Positions 54,898 to 63,762 of a DNA stretch of 64,000 nt are shown here, in pieces. The stretch is from JASLEW01 sp963732005 (lineage in GTDB: Bacteria; Acidobacteriota; Thermoanaerobaculia; Multivoradales; UBA5704): the NCBI GenBank assembly GCA_963732005.1, contig CAVSXT010000003.1, positions 1,701,766 through 1,765,765 on the forward strand, given 5' to 3'. A program made the translations under genes and the position numbers. Below the pieces are notes generated by a model. That model saw only the letters and a list, made by a program, of their open reading frames with translations. It did no database searches and was not told the origin of the DNA. Numbering within the stretch: the first letter of the stretch is position 1; each line of letters opens with the position of its first letter.

Positions 54898-56391
54898 ATG
54901 CCTGAGAAGGCGGGGACGCGAAACGACCTGGCGGTGGCGCTGAGCCTGCTGCGGCAGCTCCGCGGTCTGGAGCAGGAGGAGCTGGCGGCGGCGTCAGGAG
55001 TGGGATTCGCGTCGATCCAGAAGATCGAGCAGGGCCTGCGGCAGCTCAAGGCGGAAACCTTCCGGGCGATCGTTGCGGCGCTGGGCGTCGATCTGGCGAC
55101 GGTCCGAGCCTTGATGGCGGTGATCCGCAGCGTGCGTGGCGGGCCGGCCGGGGCAGCGCCGGTTGGAATCGAGGACAATGCGGCCGCCGGCGGCGCGAGT
55201 CTGGCGCGGCTTGCAGGGCGCGAGCTCGCGGAGGTAGTGGCGGCCATGGGGGTGCGACCCGCGGCCGGAGGCGACGCGCAAGGTTCAGGCGCGCTGGCTG
55301 AGTCGCGGCGGCGGGCGCCAGAGCTGTGGGCGCGGCTGACGCGCTATGCACACGCGGCGCAGCAGGTGCTGGTGCAGGAGGCCGGCGAATTTCAGGAGGC
55401 GGGGTTGTGTGAGCTGCTGTGCGAGGCGAGCGTCGAGGCGGCCGGCGACGACGCGCAGGAGGCGTCGCGGCTTGCTGAGCTGGCCGTGCTAGTCGGGCAG
55501 CGGGTACGGGGAGAGGTCGGCTGGCGGCAGCGGGTCGAGGGGTATGCGCGGGCGAACCTCACCAATACGCTGCGGGTGGGAGGTGAGCTGCAGGGGGCCG
55601 CGAAGATGTGGGCGCGGGCGGCCGCCCTGTGGCAGGCGGGCGCCGATGCTGATCCGGGACTGATGAACGAAGCGCGGATACTCGGGCTCGAGGCCTCCCT
55701 ACGACGGGAGCGGCGGGAGCTGGCGGAGGCGCTGGCGCTGCTCGACCGGGCTCTAGCAATCGACCGCTGGGGCGAGACACCGGCGCTTTTGCTCGGCAGG
55801 TCGAAGGCGCTCGAGGAGCTGGGCGACTTCGCCGGTTCGATCGAGACGCTGAGGCAGGTGGCGGCGAAGATCGACGGAGAGCGCGAGCCGCGCAAATTGT
55901 TCGCGATACGCCACAATCTCGCGGCGAACCTCTGCCACCTCGGGCGGCACGCGGAGGCAGAGGGAGTGCTGCCCGAGGTGCGGGCGCTCGCCCGGCGGCT
56001 GGGGCACCAGCTCGACGACCTGCGGGTGGGCTGGCTGGAGGCGAAGGTGGCGGCGGGGCTGGGGCGGACCGAGGCGGCGGTTGCCGGGTTCGAGCGGGTG
56101 CGCGCCGGCTTCGCCGAGCGCGGGATCGGCTACGACGCGGCGCTGGCGACGATGGAGCTGGCGGAGGTGCTGGCCGCCGAGGGGCGCACGGGCGAGGTGC
56201 AGGCGCTGGCGCGGGAGTCGGCGGCGATCTTCGCCGCGCAGGGGGTGCACCGCGAGGCGCAGCGGGCGCTCGCGGTCTTCCGGCGGGCGGCGGAGGAGGA
56301 GCGGGTGAGCGTCGAGCTGGTGCGCGGCGTCCTCGGGTATCTCGAGCGGGCGCGGCGGGACCCGCAGCTGCGCTACCAGGAGCGCGGGTGA
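54898..56391 (+). CDS. XRE-type HTH regulator with C-terminal TPR repeats
   Basis: A 497-residue cytoplasmic protein. Residues about 10-65 are a Cro/C1-type helix-turn-helix (LSLLRQLRGLEQEELAAASG, VGFASIQKIEQGLRQLKAET). A linker follows, then from about 130 to 480 repeated helix pairs of TPR type (RLAELAVLVGQRVRGEVGWR; EALALLDRALAIDRWGETPA; FAGSIETLRQVAAKIDGERE; RHNLAANLCHLGRHAEAEGV). This HTH-plus-TPR layout is that of RRNPP peptide-sensing regulators, which are described mostly from Firmicutes. AGGAG precedes ATG 54898 by seven bases. It is divergent from a small secreted protein. Related TPR segments occur at 50544 and 60986. Confidence 0.85.
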   Translation: MPEKAGTRNDLAVALSLLRQLRGLEQEELAAASGVGFASIQKIEQGLRQLKAETFRAIVAALGVDLATVRALMAVIRSVRGGPAGAAPVGIEDNAAAGGASLARLAGRELAEVVAAMGVRPAAGGDAQGSGALAESRRRAPELWARLTRYAHAAQQVLVQEAGEFQEAGLCELLCEASVEAAGDDAQEASRLAELAVLVGQRVRGEVGWRQRVEGYARANLTNTLRVGGELQGAAKMWARAAALWQAGADADPGLMNEARILGLEASLRRERRELAEALALLDRALAIDRWGETPALLLGRSKALEELGDFAGSIETLRQVAAKIDGEREPRKLFAIRHNLAANLCHLGRHAEAEGVLPEVRALARRLGHQLDDLRVGWLEAKVAAGLGRTEAAVAGFERVRAGFAERGIGYDAALATMELAEVLAAEGRTGEVQALARESAAIFAAQGVHREAQRALAVFRRAAEEERVSVELVRGVLGYLERARRDPQLRYQERG

Positions 56392-56727
56392 CGAGCCGCC
56401 GCCGCCGATCCGGAGCCGGGGCCCCCCGGCCGGCGGCGGCCTGCGAGGCAAATGGAGCGAGGCTCTCCCATTAGTTGACCATCTCCTAATGGATGGGTTA
56501 GCCTTGCCGATGCGCAGCACTCTCATTGGCGCTGAGAATCAGGCCGGCAGCCCTTGCCACCGCGGGGCAGCCGCGACGGTTCGCGCCTCCGATTGGGCTC
56601 AGGATGGCAAACGATGGCTCGCATGGCGGGAAACGCTTTGATTCACCGCGGATGGCCCAGCCGAAGGCGGTTGCTGGGTCACCGACGCACGGACGACAGC
56701 ACCTGGGAGCTCCCCGGAGGACGAGTG
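56392..56727. other. Spacer without a recognised gene
   Basis: Upstream region of the next secreted protein. The open frame from 56554 joins it but lacks a ribosome-binding site. CTAATGGATGGGTTAGCC (56486) is a short imperfect palindrome of unknown meaning. Confidence 0.35.
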
Positions 56728-57528
56728 ATGTTGAAGAGGCGAACGCGGGTTGCAGTCCTAGCCGGGATGGCGCTCATCGGCGGCACGGCGCGGGCGCAAC
56801 AGGACGACTCCGTGCTGTGGGGGGATTCATCGCATCGGCTCGCGACGTTCATCAGCGGCCCGGTGCTCACCGTGGTGGAGCGCGAGTCGGAGGATCAGAT
56901 CCCTCGTGATACCCCGCTGCCGCTTGGCGGCGCACAGGCGGCGAAGAGAGGCCTCCAGGCTTTTCTCAAGGAGACCCTCGACGGGCTCGCCGCACATCCT
57001 GAGCTCGACAAGTTCTGTCCCCACCACAACGAGGGCGTCTCTCTCCGCCCGGAGCCAACCCAGCCGAAGAGCATCTCTCTCGCCGAACTGGCCCGCCGGG
57101 CCGACATTGCCGTCGTCGGCACCGTGGAACGGGTTGTCCCAGGGATCTACCTCGCTTCGATGGAGGTGGCGACCCATACGTTGCTGCGGATCGATGAGGT
57201 GCTGCGGGATGAGACGCATAGCATCCACGCTAGGCAGACGGTGTCCTTCTTACGGATCGGTGGGACGCTGGCGTACAAGGGCACCATGCTCTGCACGGAC
57301 TCGGCGGGTCAGCATATACCGGCGGCCGGCGACCATCTGCTGCTGATGGGCGGCCATGGCGATTGGGAGGCCGATCCGGGAGAGCTGTATCCCAGGTGGC
57401 TTTTCGTGATCGAAAACGGGAGTGTCATCCCGGACGCCAAGGCGCACCCGTTCATCGCCGAATCCGAGGCGAAGCCGGTTTCGATGCTGCGCGCGGAGCT
57501 GGCGACGAAAAACCCTTCTCATGACTAG
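56728..57528 (+). CDS. Secreted protein of unknown function
   Basis: A 266-residue exported protein: signal peptide MLKRRTRVAVLAGMALIGGT cut after ARA. The mature part contains KRGLQAFLKETLDGLAAHPE, then RADIAVVGTVERVVPGIYLA and HTLLRIDEVLRDETHSIHAR followed by AAGDHLLLMGGHGDW. The second half has the beta-strand rhythm of an OB/SH3-like domain with conserved-looking GTV and GD turns. GGAGG is seven bases before ATG 56728. The stop overlaps the protease gene by eight bases, so the two are probably co-expressed. No family recognised. Confidence 0.65.
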   Translation: MLKRRTRVAVLAGMALIGGTARAQQDDSVLWGDSSHRLATFISGPVLTVVERESEDQIPRDTPLPLGGAQAAKRGLQAFLKETLDGLAAHPELDKFCPHHNEGVSLRPEPTQPKSISLAELARRADIAVVGTVERVVPGIYLASMEVATHTLLRIDEVLRDETHSIHARQTVSFLRIGGTLAYKGTMLCTDSAGQHIPAAGDHLLLMGGHGDWEADPGELYPRWLFVIENGSVIPDAKAHPFIAESEAKPVSMLRAELATKNPSHD

Positions 57529-59773
57529 TGCGGCGGCAAGGTGGATCAGCCGGCGGCGATGGTTGGGCATCGGGTTGCTGCTCGCGTGCAGCCACCAGGC
57601 CCAGGGTCAGGTTTGCGCCACGGAAACGGGCAACACCAACCTGGCCGCGCAGCGCCAAGTAACTCTCGTCGTATCGGCGGGGGTGCCGGCACGGGTCAGC
57701 CAGCACCTGTTGCCGCAGGCGAATCTGTGGAGCACGACCTGCCAGGGCAACACCGAAGGGATCCCGACGTTCACCTCCGCGTCTGGCGAAACCTTTGGCC
57801 CGGGCCAGGATTTCCACAACAGCATCCTGGTGCAATTCAACCCCGGAGCGAGCCCGAACGGAACCGGCGCGGTGTATTCTCCCGCATCGGGTACGCTGGT
57901 GCTGTACGGCGCTTACGACGTGAAAAATCCGCTCGACTGGAGCCAGCAGTCGGTTTACCAGTCGATCACGCACGAGATCGGCCACGCTCTCGGCCTCGAT
58001 CATGACAGCTGCGCGGCGAACAGCATGATGCAGGCGGCCCCCAGCCCGGGACTGATCTTGCAGATCCAGCCGGGCGAGTGCCTGCTCGCCGACTTCATCA
58101 ACTGTGACGGCAGCAGCGATCCCAAGTGCCCGACGCAGGACCCGCGCAAGCCGCCGGTCGGCAACTGGAACCACGGCCGTCTCAACGTCTGCCAGTTCCT
58201 GCCGGACCTCTGCCCGACGGACCCGAATCAACCCTGGATCATCGTCTGGGATTGCATCGCCTCGACCATCACCAGCACCGACTGCTACCAGCTCACGGAG
58301 GGCGGCGAATGCGCCGATGGCGTGGTGGCGCCCGGGAGCGCCAGCCCGGTGCGGCACGGCGCCGGGATCCGCCCGCTGGCCACCGCGCCGACGCTGTGGT
58401 CGAAGGACGATGTGGTGTGCTACCCGGAGTACGCGGTGCAGCAGGCGAACGTCGATCCCGTGCCGCTCACCGGTGGCGCGACGGGGCCGGCGATGTCGAT
58501 CCTGACTCCCAGCGAGGGCCAGGTGGTCTCCGGGATCGTGCAGGTCAGCGGCGCCGCTCTGCAGGGCATCACGGGGGCCGGCAAGATGGCGTTCTGGATC
58601 GACGGCGTGCCGATCCAGATGACCGGGTTCGCGCAGGGAGTCCCGGCGCCGGGTGCCTGCGTGGATCCCACCGTCGGCAGTGATCCGTACTGCCCGAACG
58701 TCGGGTTCACCGGCAACCTCGACACCCGCACCGTGGCCAACGGCACGCACACGCTGCAGGCGGTGGTGCTCGATCGCCGCCCGTCGTATCCCGCGGCGAG
58801 TTATTTCGAGCGTCACTTCAGCACCAACAACAGCTGCTTCGACACCACGCCGCCGGCCGCGGCGATCGCCGCGCCGGGCAACGGCGCGACGGTGAGCGGC
58901 ACGGTGACGGTGAGCGTTGCCGCGTCGGATAACGTGGGGGTGAGCCAGGCCTCGCTCTACGTCGATGGCGCGATCGTCGCGGTATGGAACGCGCCGCCTT
59001 ACACCTACTCCTGGGACACGACGCGGATCCCGCCCGGCGCCCACACGCTGCAGGCGCGCGCCGCCGACGGTTGCGCCAACACCGCGGCGTCGGCGACGGC
59101 GACGGTCACGGTGCTGCCGACGCTGCGCATGTACATCGACCTGCCGGCGCCGAGCGCCAGCGTCGCCGGCAGCGCGGTGTCGATGCAGGGCTGGGCGACC
59201 GATACCGCGGGCATCGCCTCGCTGGCGTTCTCGGTCGACGGCGCGCCGCTGACGCTGAACGGCCCCTATACCTATGGGGTCGCGCGGCAGGATGTCTGCA
59301 ACGCCTACCCCGGCGACCCGGACTGCCCCGCCGTGGGTTGGGTGGCGAGCTTCAACGCCACCACCCTGGCCAACGGCGGCCACACGCTCGGCGTGACCGC
59401 CACCGACCGGCACGGGCTGGCGGCGACCGCCACCCGCAGCGTCGTGGTCGCCAATGCGGTGACCTCCACGATGATCTGGATCCAGCCCGAGGCCGCCGCC
59501 GGCTACGGCCCGCCTGGCAGCCTGATCGTGGCCGGCAGCGTCGCGGGTGGTCCCGCCGGCGCCGGCGTGCAGCTGTGGTACCGGGATGTGACCGCCGGCG
59601 GCGGCTGGATCGTGGCCGGAACGCTGGCCACCCCCGGGTCCAACGGCGTCTGGGTGAACGCCATCCCGAATGTCAATGACTTCCACCAGTACGCGGCCTA
59701 CGCGGTGTTCGACGGCGCGACGTCCACGATCTGCGTGTACCCGGGAGCCAACAGCATCTTCTGGTGCCCGTAG
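57521..59773 (+). CDS. Secreted metzincin-type metalloprotease with Ig-like repeats
   Basis: A 750-residue exported protein. Signal helix RWLGIGLLLACSHQAQG is followed by a matrixin-like catalytic domain with the zinc motif HEIGHALGLDHD and a downstream Met in NSMMQAAPSP (metzincin Met-turn). From about residue 320 three Ig-like repeats follow (MSILTPSEGQVVSGIVQVSG; AAIAAPGNGATVSGTVTVSV; MYIDLPAPSASVAGSAVSMQ), each with a GxHTLxAxAxD-type strand (HTLQAVVLD, HTLQARAAD, HTLGVTATD). It probably degrades extracellular protein. The paired upstream secreted protein might be its partner or inhibitor, but nothing shows this directly. Confidence 0.85.
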   Translation: MTSAAARWISRRRWLGIGLLLACSHQAQGQVCATETGNTNLAAQRQVTLVVSAGVPARVSQHLLPQANLWSTTCQGNTEGIPTFTSASGETFGPGQDFHNSILVQFNPGASPNGTGAVYSPASGTLVLYGAYDVKNPLDWSQQSVYQSITHEIGHALGLDHDSCAANSMMQAAPSPGLILQIQPGECLLADFINCDGSSDPKCPTQDPRKPPVGNWNHGRLNVCQFLPDLCPTDPNQPWIIVWDCIASTITSTDCYQLTEGGECADGVVAPGSASPVRHGAGIRPLATAPTLWSKDDVVCYPEYAVQQANVDPVPLTGGATGPAMSILTPSEGQVVSGIVQVSGAALQGITGAGKMAFWIDGVPIQMTGFAQGVPAPGACVDPTVGSDPYCPNVGFTGNLDTRTVANGTHTLQAVVLDRRPSYPAASYFERHFSTNNSCFDTTPPAAAIAAPGNGATVSGTVTVSVAASDNVGVSQASLYVDGAIVAVWNAPPYTYSWDTTRIPPGAHTLQARAADGCANTAASATATVTVLPTLRMYIDLPAPSASVAGSAVSMQGWATDTAGIASLAFSVDGAPLTLNGPYTYGVARQDVCNAYPGDPDCPAVGWVASFNATTLANGGHTLGVTATDRHGLAATATRSVVVANAVTSTMIWIQPEAAAGYGPPGSLIVAGSVAGGPAGAGVQLWYRDVTAGGGWIVAGTLATPGSNGVWVNAIPNVNDFHQYAAYAVFDGATSTICVYPGANSIFWCP

Positions 59774-59999
59774 GGCCGCCCGCAGGCCCCCCGAACCTGA
59801 AAGGTGATGCCGGCGGCCCGGCCGGCGCCTGCGATGGCGAATAGGCCGGGGACGGCGCGCTGCCAGCGGGATCGTGGCGGCCGGCGGCGCAGGTGGGCGA
59901 AGCCAGGCGTGGCGGCGGGCTTGGAGAAAACATGCCGCGCGTCCTGCCAGTCGCACCGCCGGGTGCGCGACGGCGGGGGCTCTTTTCGGGACCTGGGAT
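59774..59999. other. Spacer
   Basis: GC-rich, no gene recognised; the frame from 59874 joins the TPR gene fragment without a visible ribosome-binding site. Confidence 0.3.
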
Positions 60000-60645
60000 A
60001 TGCGCATTCACTATGCGTATGGACGATCCCTGGCGGACCTGGAGGAAGCCGACGGCGGGGCGGCCGGCGACGCCGTGCTGACCGAAAAGGAAGGTGCCGC
60101 CGGGCACCGGTCGCCGCTGCTGCTTGCCAGGCTGCGCAGCGGGGCGCTCGACGCCGACGCCATCGCCCACGAGGTGGTGCCCGACCTGGTGCGCCACTGC
60201 CCGGTCTGGCAGGCGGCCGACGAAGAGCTGCGGCGGCTGCGGCGGGAGGTGCGGCATTGGGACGAGGTGATCGTCGCCATGGAGGGCGCTGATGCCCCGG
60301 CGCTTTGGGCAAGGCTCGGTGGCCTGAGCCAGGACGCGCAGCTCCGGGCGGTCGACGAGGACGAGAACTATCACCACTGGGGGCTCTGCCGCCTGCTGCT
60401 GGCCGCGGGCCTGGAGGAGGCGGCGGCCGGGCGCGCGGCGCGGGCGGCGCGGCTCGCGTTGCTCGCGGTCCGGATCTCCCGCCATCTCGGCGAGGGATAC
60501 GACCCGGCCTGGGTGGCGGACCTGACGGCGATCGGCTTGGCCCGGCTGGGCATGGCGCGCCGCCTGCTGGGCGAGCCGCATTCGGCGGGCCAGGCTTTCG
60601 CGGCCGCGGGGACGTGGTGCGCGCGCGGCACGGGCGATCCCCAGG
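60000..60645 (+). pseudogene. TPR-type regulator, N-terminal part of a rearranged gene
   Basis: From ATG 60000: MRIHYAYGRSLADLEEADGG, then helical repeats (LVRHCPVWQAADEELRRLRR; RLLLAAGLEEAAAGRAARAA; RLGMARRLLGEPHSAGQAFA) up to WCARGTGDP. At about 60,645 the sequence switches to antisense coding-like DNA, so the gene is broken. There is no HTH. It is a paralogue of the TPR regulators at 50544 and 54898. Confidence 0.6.
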
Positions 60646-60985
60646 TGGAAGCGCAGCGCCTCGCCGAGCCGCCAGGCGTAGAGCTGCCGCACCGCGCGGC
60701 TGCGCCGGGCAGGATCGCTCCAGATCTCCACCTGCCGCCGGGCGCGGGCGGAGCTGTCAGGCCCCGCCGGCAGCCAGGCATGAGTCGCAAAACAATAATC
60801 GGCGTCGTCGGTAGTCAAGGCGTCACTTGCGTGGGCGATCGGGTCGACCACCGGTTCCGACCACGACGGTCCCCGCCAGTCATCCTGCTCACCACCTGGT
60901 CCCGCCGGAAGGTCTCGCCGGACGCGGCGACGCATACCGGGGTCTCCGTCGCAAGCCCTTGATAGAGCACCCCGGCGCGGCGGGC
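60646..60985 (-). pseudogene. Inverted coding-like fragment inside the TPR gene
   Basis: The minus strand carries a long protein-like line: VVDPIAHASDALTTDDADYC, FATHAWLPAGPDSSARARRQ, VEIWSDPARRSRAVRQLYAW, RLGEALRFHLGIA. It has no start or stop of its own here and is flanked by TPR coding sequence in the other direction. This looks like an inversion or insertion of a piece of another gene. Family unknown. Confidence 0.5.
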
Positions 60986-61823
60986 CGACCTGCTGGGCGA
61001 GGCGGAGGCGATCGCGGCGGACGCGAACCGGCGGGCGGGCTATTTGCTCAAGGCGGCCCGGCTGATGGGCAGGGCGGCGAGGACGCTCGCCACCGGCAGT
61101 GGCGATCCTTTGCTGCAGGGAATGCTGCTGTTGTACGGCGGCGGTTTCTGGGCAGCGTCCCAGCAGCCGGAGAAGGCGGTGGACGCCTATCGCTGGGCCG
61201 AGCTGGTCTACCGCAACCTCGGCGAGCTGCACCTGGCGGCGCAGGCGCTGGTGGCGCGGGCAGAGGTGATCGGCCACGCCCACCCGGAGCGCGGCATCCG
61301 GTTGCTGCGGCGGGCGATCCTGGAGCTCGACGGCGAGCGCGATCGGGACCTGGAGCTGACGGCGCACCACGGTCTGGCCTGGTACCTCAACGACGCGGGC
61401 CGAGGGCTGGCCGCGCGGGCCGAGGTGGCGCGGAGCGAGGCGCTCTACGAGCAGAGCGGCGACGCGGCGGCGGGCCTGACGCGCGCCTGGCTGGAGGGGC
61501 GGATCGAGCGCTCGCTCTACGAGCTCGACAGCGCGTGGCGGTCGTACGAGCGCGCCGCGGCGGGCTTCGCAGCGCTGGACATGCAGGTGCACCTGGCGAT
61601 GCTCACCATCGACCGCGCCGAGCTACAGCTGGCGGCGGGCGAGCCCGCGGCCGCCGCCGAGCTGCTGGATCGGGCGCTGGCGCTGGCCCGCGGCCTGGGC
61701 ACCGCGGTCGCGACGGAGCGGGCGCTGCTGACGCTGCGGGAGGCGGTGGCCGCCGGCCGGTGCGGGCGGACGGGATTCCGGCAGGTGGCGCTGACGCTGC
61801 GGCGTACCTGGGCGACGGCCTGA
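60986..61823 (+). pseudogene. TPR-type regulator, C-terminal part
   Basis: RADLLGEAEAIAADANRRAG opens this part, then YLLKAARLMGRAARTLATGS, HLAAQALVARAEVIGHAHPE, RGIRLLRRAILELDGERDRD, AHHGLAWYLNDAGRGLAARA and further helix pairs to the stop. AHHGLAWYLND matches ARHALVWFLND in the gene at 50544. The first ATG is at 61044. The N-terminal partner is separated by the inverted fragment, and the two halves overlap in homology (GTGDP/GSGDP), so they may come from two different paralogues. Confidence 0.65.
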
Positions 61824-61917
61824 AGGGAAGCTGACCGGGGGGTGGAGCGCCGGGCGGTGCCGGGCGCCGGCCGCGGGGAGCGGGGGCAGTGGCGGGGCTC
61901 CTAGAGCTTGACATGAC

Positions 61918-62608
61918 ATGGTTAGAGGAATGGGATCGGGGGAGAGCGGCAGGGCAGGGTGGCGGCGGTGGGCGCGGCGGTTTCGGCGGCGTTGCGGTCT
62001 CGCGGCGGCGCTGGTGGCGGCGGGCGCGCTGGCGCTGCTGGGCGCGGGCCGGATCAACACCAGTCCGAGCATGCCGCGCGGGCTCTATCTCGAGGTGCCG
62101 CGCGGCTGGCTGGGACGGGCGCCGTCGCGCGGCGACCTGGTGGTGGCGTGCGCTCCCGAGGCGGGCGCGGAGCTGGCGCGGCGGCGCGGCTACCTGGGCG
62201 ATGGGGCCCTGCCGCGCCGGCGCCGCCGGCGGCGCGGCGCTGCTGGGCAAGGTGGTGCTGGCCGTCGCCGGCGACGAGGTGAGCTTCGGCGAGGGCGGCC
62301 TGACGGTGAACGGCCACGCGGTGGCGGGGTCGCGGCCGCTGGCGCGCGACAGCGCCGGGCGGTTGCTGGCGCACTGGCCCTTCGGCAGGTTGCGGCTGGC
62401 GGCCGGCGAGGTGTGGCTGTTCGCGCCCTTCCATCCGCGGTCCTACGACAGCCGCTACTTCGGCCCGGTGGCCGCGGCGGCGATCCGCGGCTGGCTGATG
62501 CCGGTGGCGGTCGTCAACGACGATCGGTTCCCGGAGCTGCGGATCCATCGCTTCCACCTGGCGGCGGAGACGGGAGATGGCGTTGCTCAATTCATGGTCA
62601 TGCGCTAG
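61918..62608 (+). pseudogene. TraF-like (S26) conjugative signal peptidase, frameshifted
   Basis: The first frame gives a membrane anchor (LAAALVAAGALALLGAGRIN) and the S26 motif NTSPSMPRGLYLEVP with the catalytic Ser. After GYLGDGALPR the frame changes near 62,216. In the other frame GAAGGAALLGKVVLAVAGDE supplies the catalytic Lys, followed by GRLLAHWPFGRLRLAAGEVW, and HPRSYDSRYFGPV, the family end. One extra C in the GC-rich run would explain the shift. TraF matures the conjugative pilin TrbC. It lies just upstream of a TrbB-type gene. Confidence 0.75.
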
Positions 62609-62637
62609 TATGATTTGGTTGACACCATTGAAAGATA

Positions 62638-62666
62638 TTGACATGGTATGGCTGTGGCTGTAGAGT
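62638..62666 (+). promoter_or_regulatory. Promoter before the trbB-like gene
   Basis: TTGACA (62638-62643), 17 bases, TAGAGT (62661-62666): near-consensus sigma-70 promoter in an AT-rich patch. A second TTGACA sits 19 bases upstream (62619), giving two -35-like boxes on about the same helix face. Confidence 0.6.
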
Positions 62667-62745
62667 GCCGCTCGAACGCAGCTGGCGGCAGGACGAGGAG
62701 GACTCGAGAGGGCATGCGCGAGGACGGCGGGAGCACTCCGAAGCG

Positions 62746-63762
62746 ATGCGGCGCCACCTGGGGGCCGGGGTGGTGGCGGCGCTGGGCGACGAGGACGTCA
62801 CGGAGATCTACGTCAACGCCGGCGACGGGGCGGTGTGGCTGGACCGGCGGAGCGCGGGGCGGGTGCGGTCGACGGTCGAGCTGGCGGAGGGGCAGATCCG
62901 GTCGTTCTTGAACGCCGTCGCCAGCTCCCAGCGGGTGGAGCTGACGCGGGGCAATCCTCAGATCCAGGCGGAGCTGCCCGACGACGGGCTGTTCCGGCAG
63001 GCGCGGCTGCAGGGGCTGGTGCCGCCGCTGGCGGCGGCGCCGGTGTTCGTGCTGCGCAAGCCGGCGACGCGGGTGTTCGGCCTCGACGAGTACGTGCGGC
63101 AGGGGATCCTGGCGCCGGCGCACCGGGCGGCGCTGGGGCGGGCGGTCGCGGAGCGGCAGAACGTGCTGGTGGCCGGTGGCACGCGCAGTGGCAAGACGAC
63201 GCTGGTCAACGCGGTGCTGCGCGAGATCGCGGAACGGTGCCCGCGGGACCGGGTGGTGGTGCTCGAGGACACCCGCGAGCTGCAATGCGCCGCCCGGGAC
63301 CGGCTGGCGCTGCGGACGACCGACGAGGTGGACCTCGCCGGGCTGGTGCGGCTGACGCTGCGCGCCAGCCCGGACCGGATCGTGATCGGCGAGGTGCGGG
63401 ACAAGGCGGCGATGCAGCTGCTCGACGCCTGGTCGACCGGGCATCCCGGCGGCGTGGCGACGGTGCATGCGACGGACGCGGTGGGGGCGCTCGAGCGGCT
63501 GGACCGGCTGGCGCAGCGCAACGGCGTGCCGTCGCAGGCGCACCTGGTGGCCGCGGCGGTGGACCTGGTGGTGGTGATCGTCGGTGGCAGCCAGCCGCGG
63601 CGGGTGCGGGAGATGGTGCGGGTGCTGGGGCTGGATAGGAGCGGGGGCTACGAGCTCGAGGCGGTCGCCGGCGGCGGAGACGTTGCGGGCGGTGGGGGCG
63701 TGGAGGGCGACGCGAGGATCGCGGGTGGCGACGGGGCCGAGGGCAAGGAGGCAGAGCGATGA
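62746..63762 (+). CDS. trbB: TrbB-type conjugative transfer ATPase (VirB11 family)
   Basis: Hexameric secretion ATPase of type IV conjugation systems. The N-terminal domain has VTEIYVNAGDGAVWLDRRSA and GNPQIQAELPDDGLFRQARL. The ATPase domain has Walker A VAGGTRSGKTTLVNAVL, VVVLEDTRELQCAARD (Asp box), RASPDRIVIGEVRDKAAM (Walker B) and WSTGHPGGVATVHA (His box). ATG 62746 matches the usual start; the frame upstream is non-coding. An Ala/Gly/Asp-rich tail of 30 residues is added at the C-terminus. It starts a trb-type operon continuing beyond the window. Confidence 0.9.
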   Translation: MRRHLGAGVVAALGDEDVTEIYVNAGDGAVWLDRRSAGRVRSTVELAEGQIRSFLNAVASSQRVELTRGNPQIQAELPDDGLFRQARLQGLVPPLAAAPVFVLRKPATRVFGLDEYVRQGILAPAHRAALGRAVAERQNVLVAGGTRSGKTTLVNAVLREIAERCPRDRVVVLEDTRELQCAARDRLALRTTDEVDLAGLVRLTLRASPDRIVIGEVRDKAAMQLLDAWSTGHPGGVATVHATDAVGALERLDRLAQRNGVPSQAHLVAAAVDLVVVIVGGSQPRRVREMVRVLGLDRSGGYELEAVAGGGDVAGGGGVEGDARIAGGDGAEGKEAER

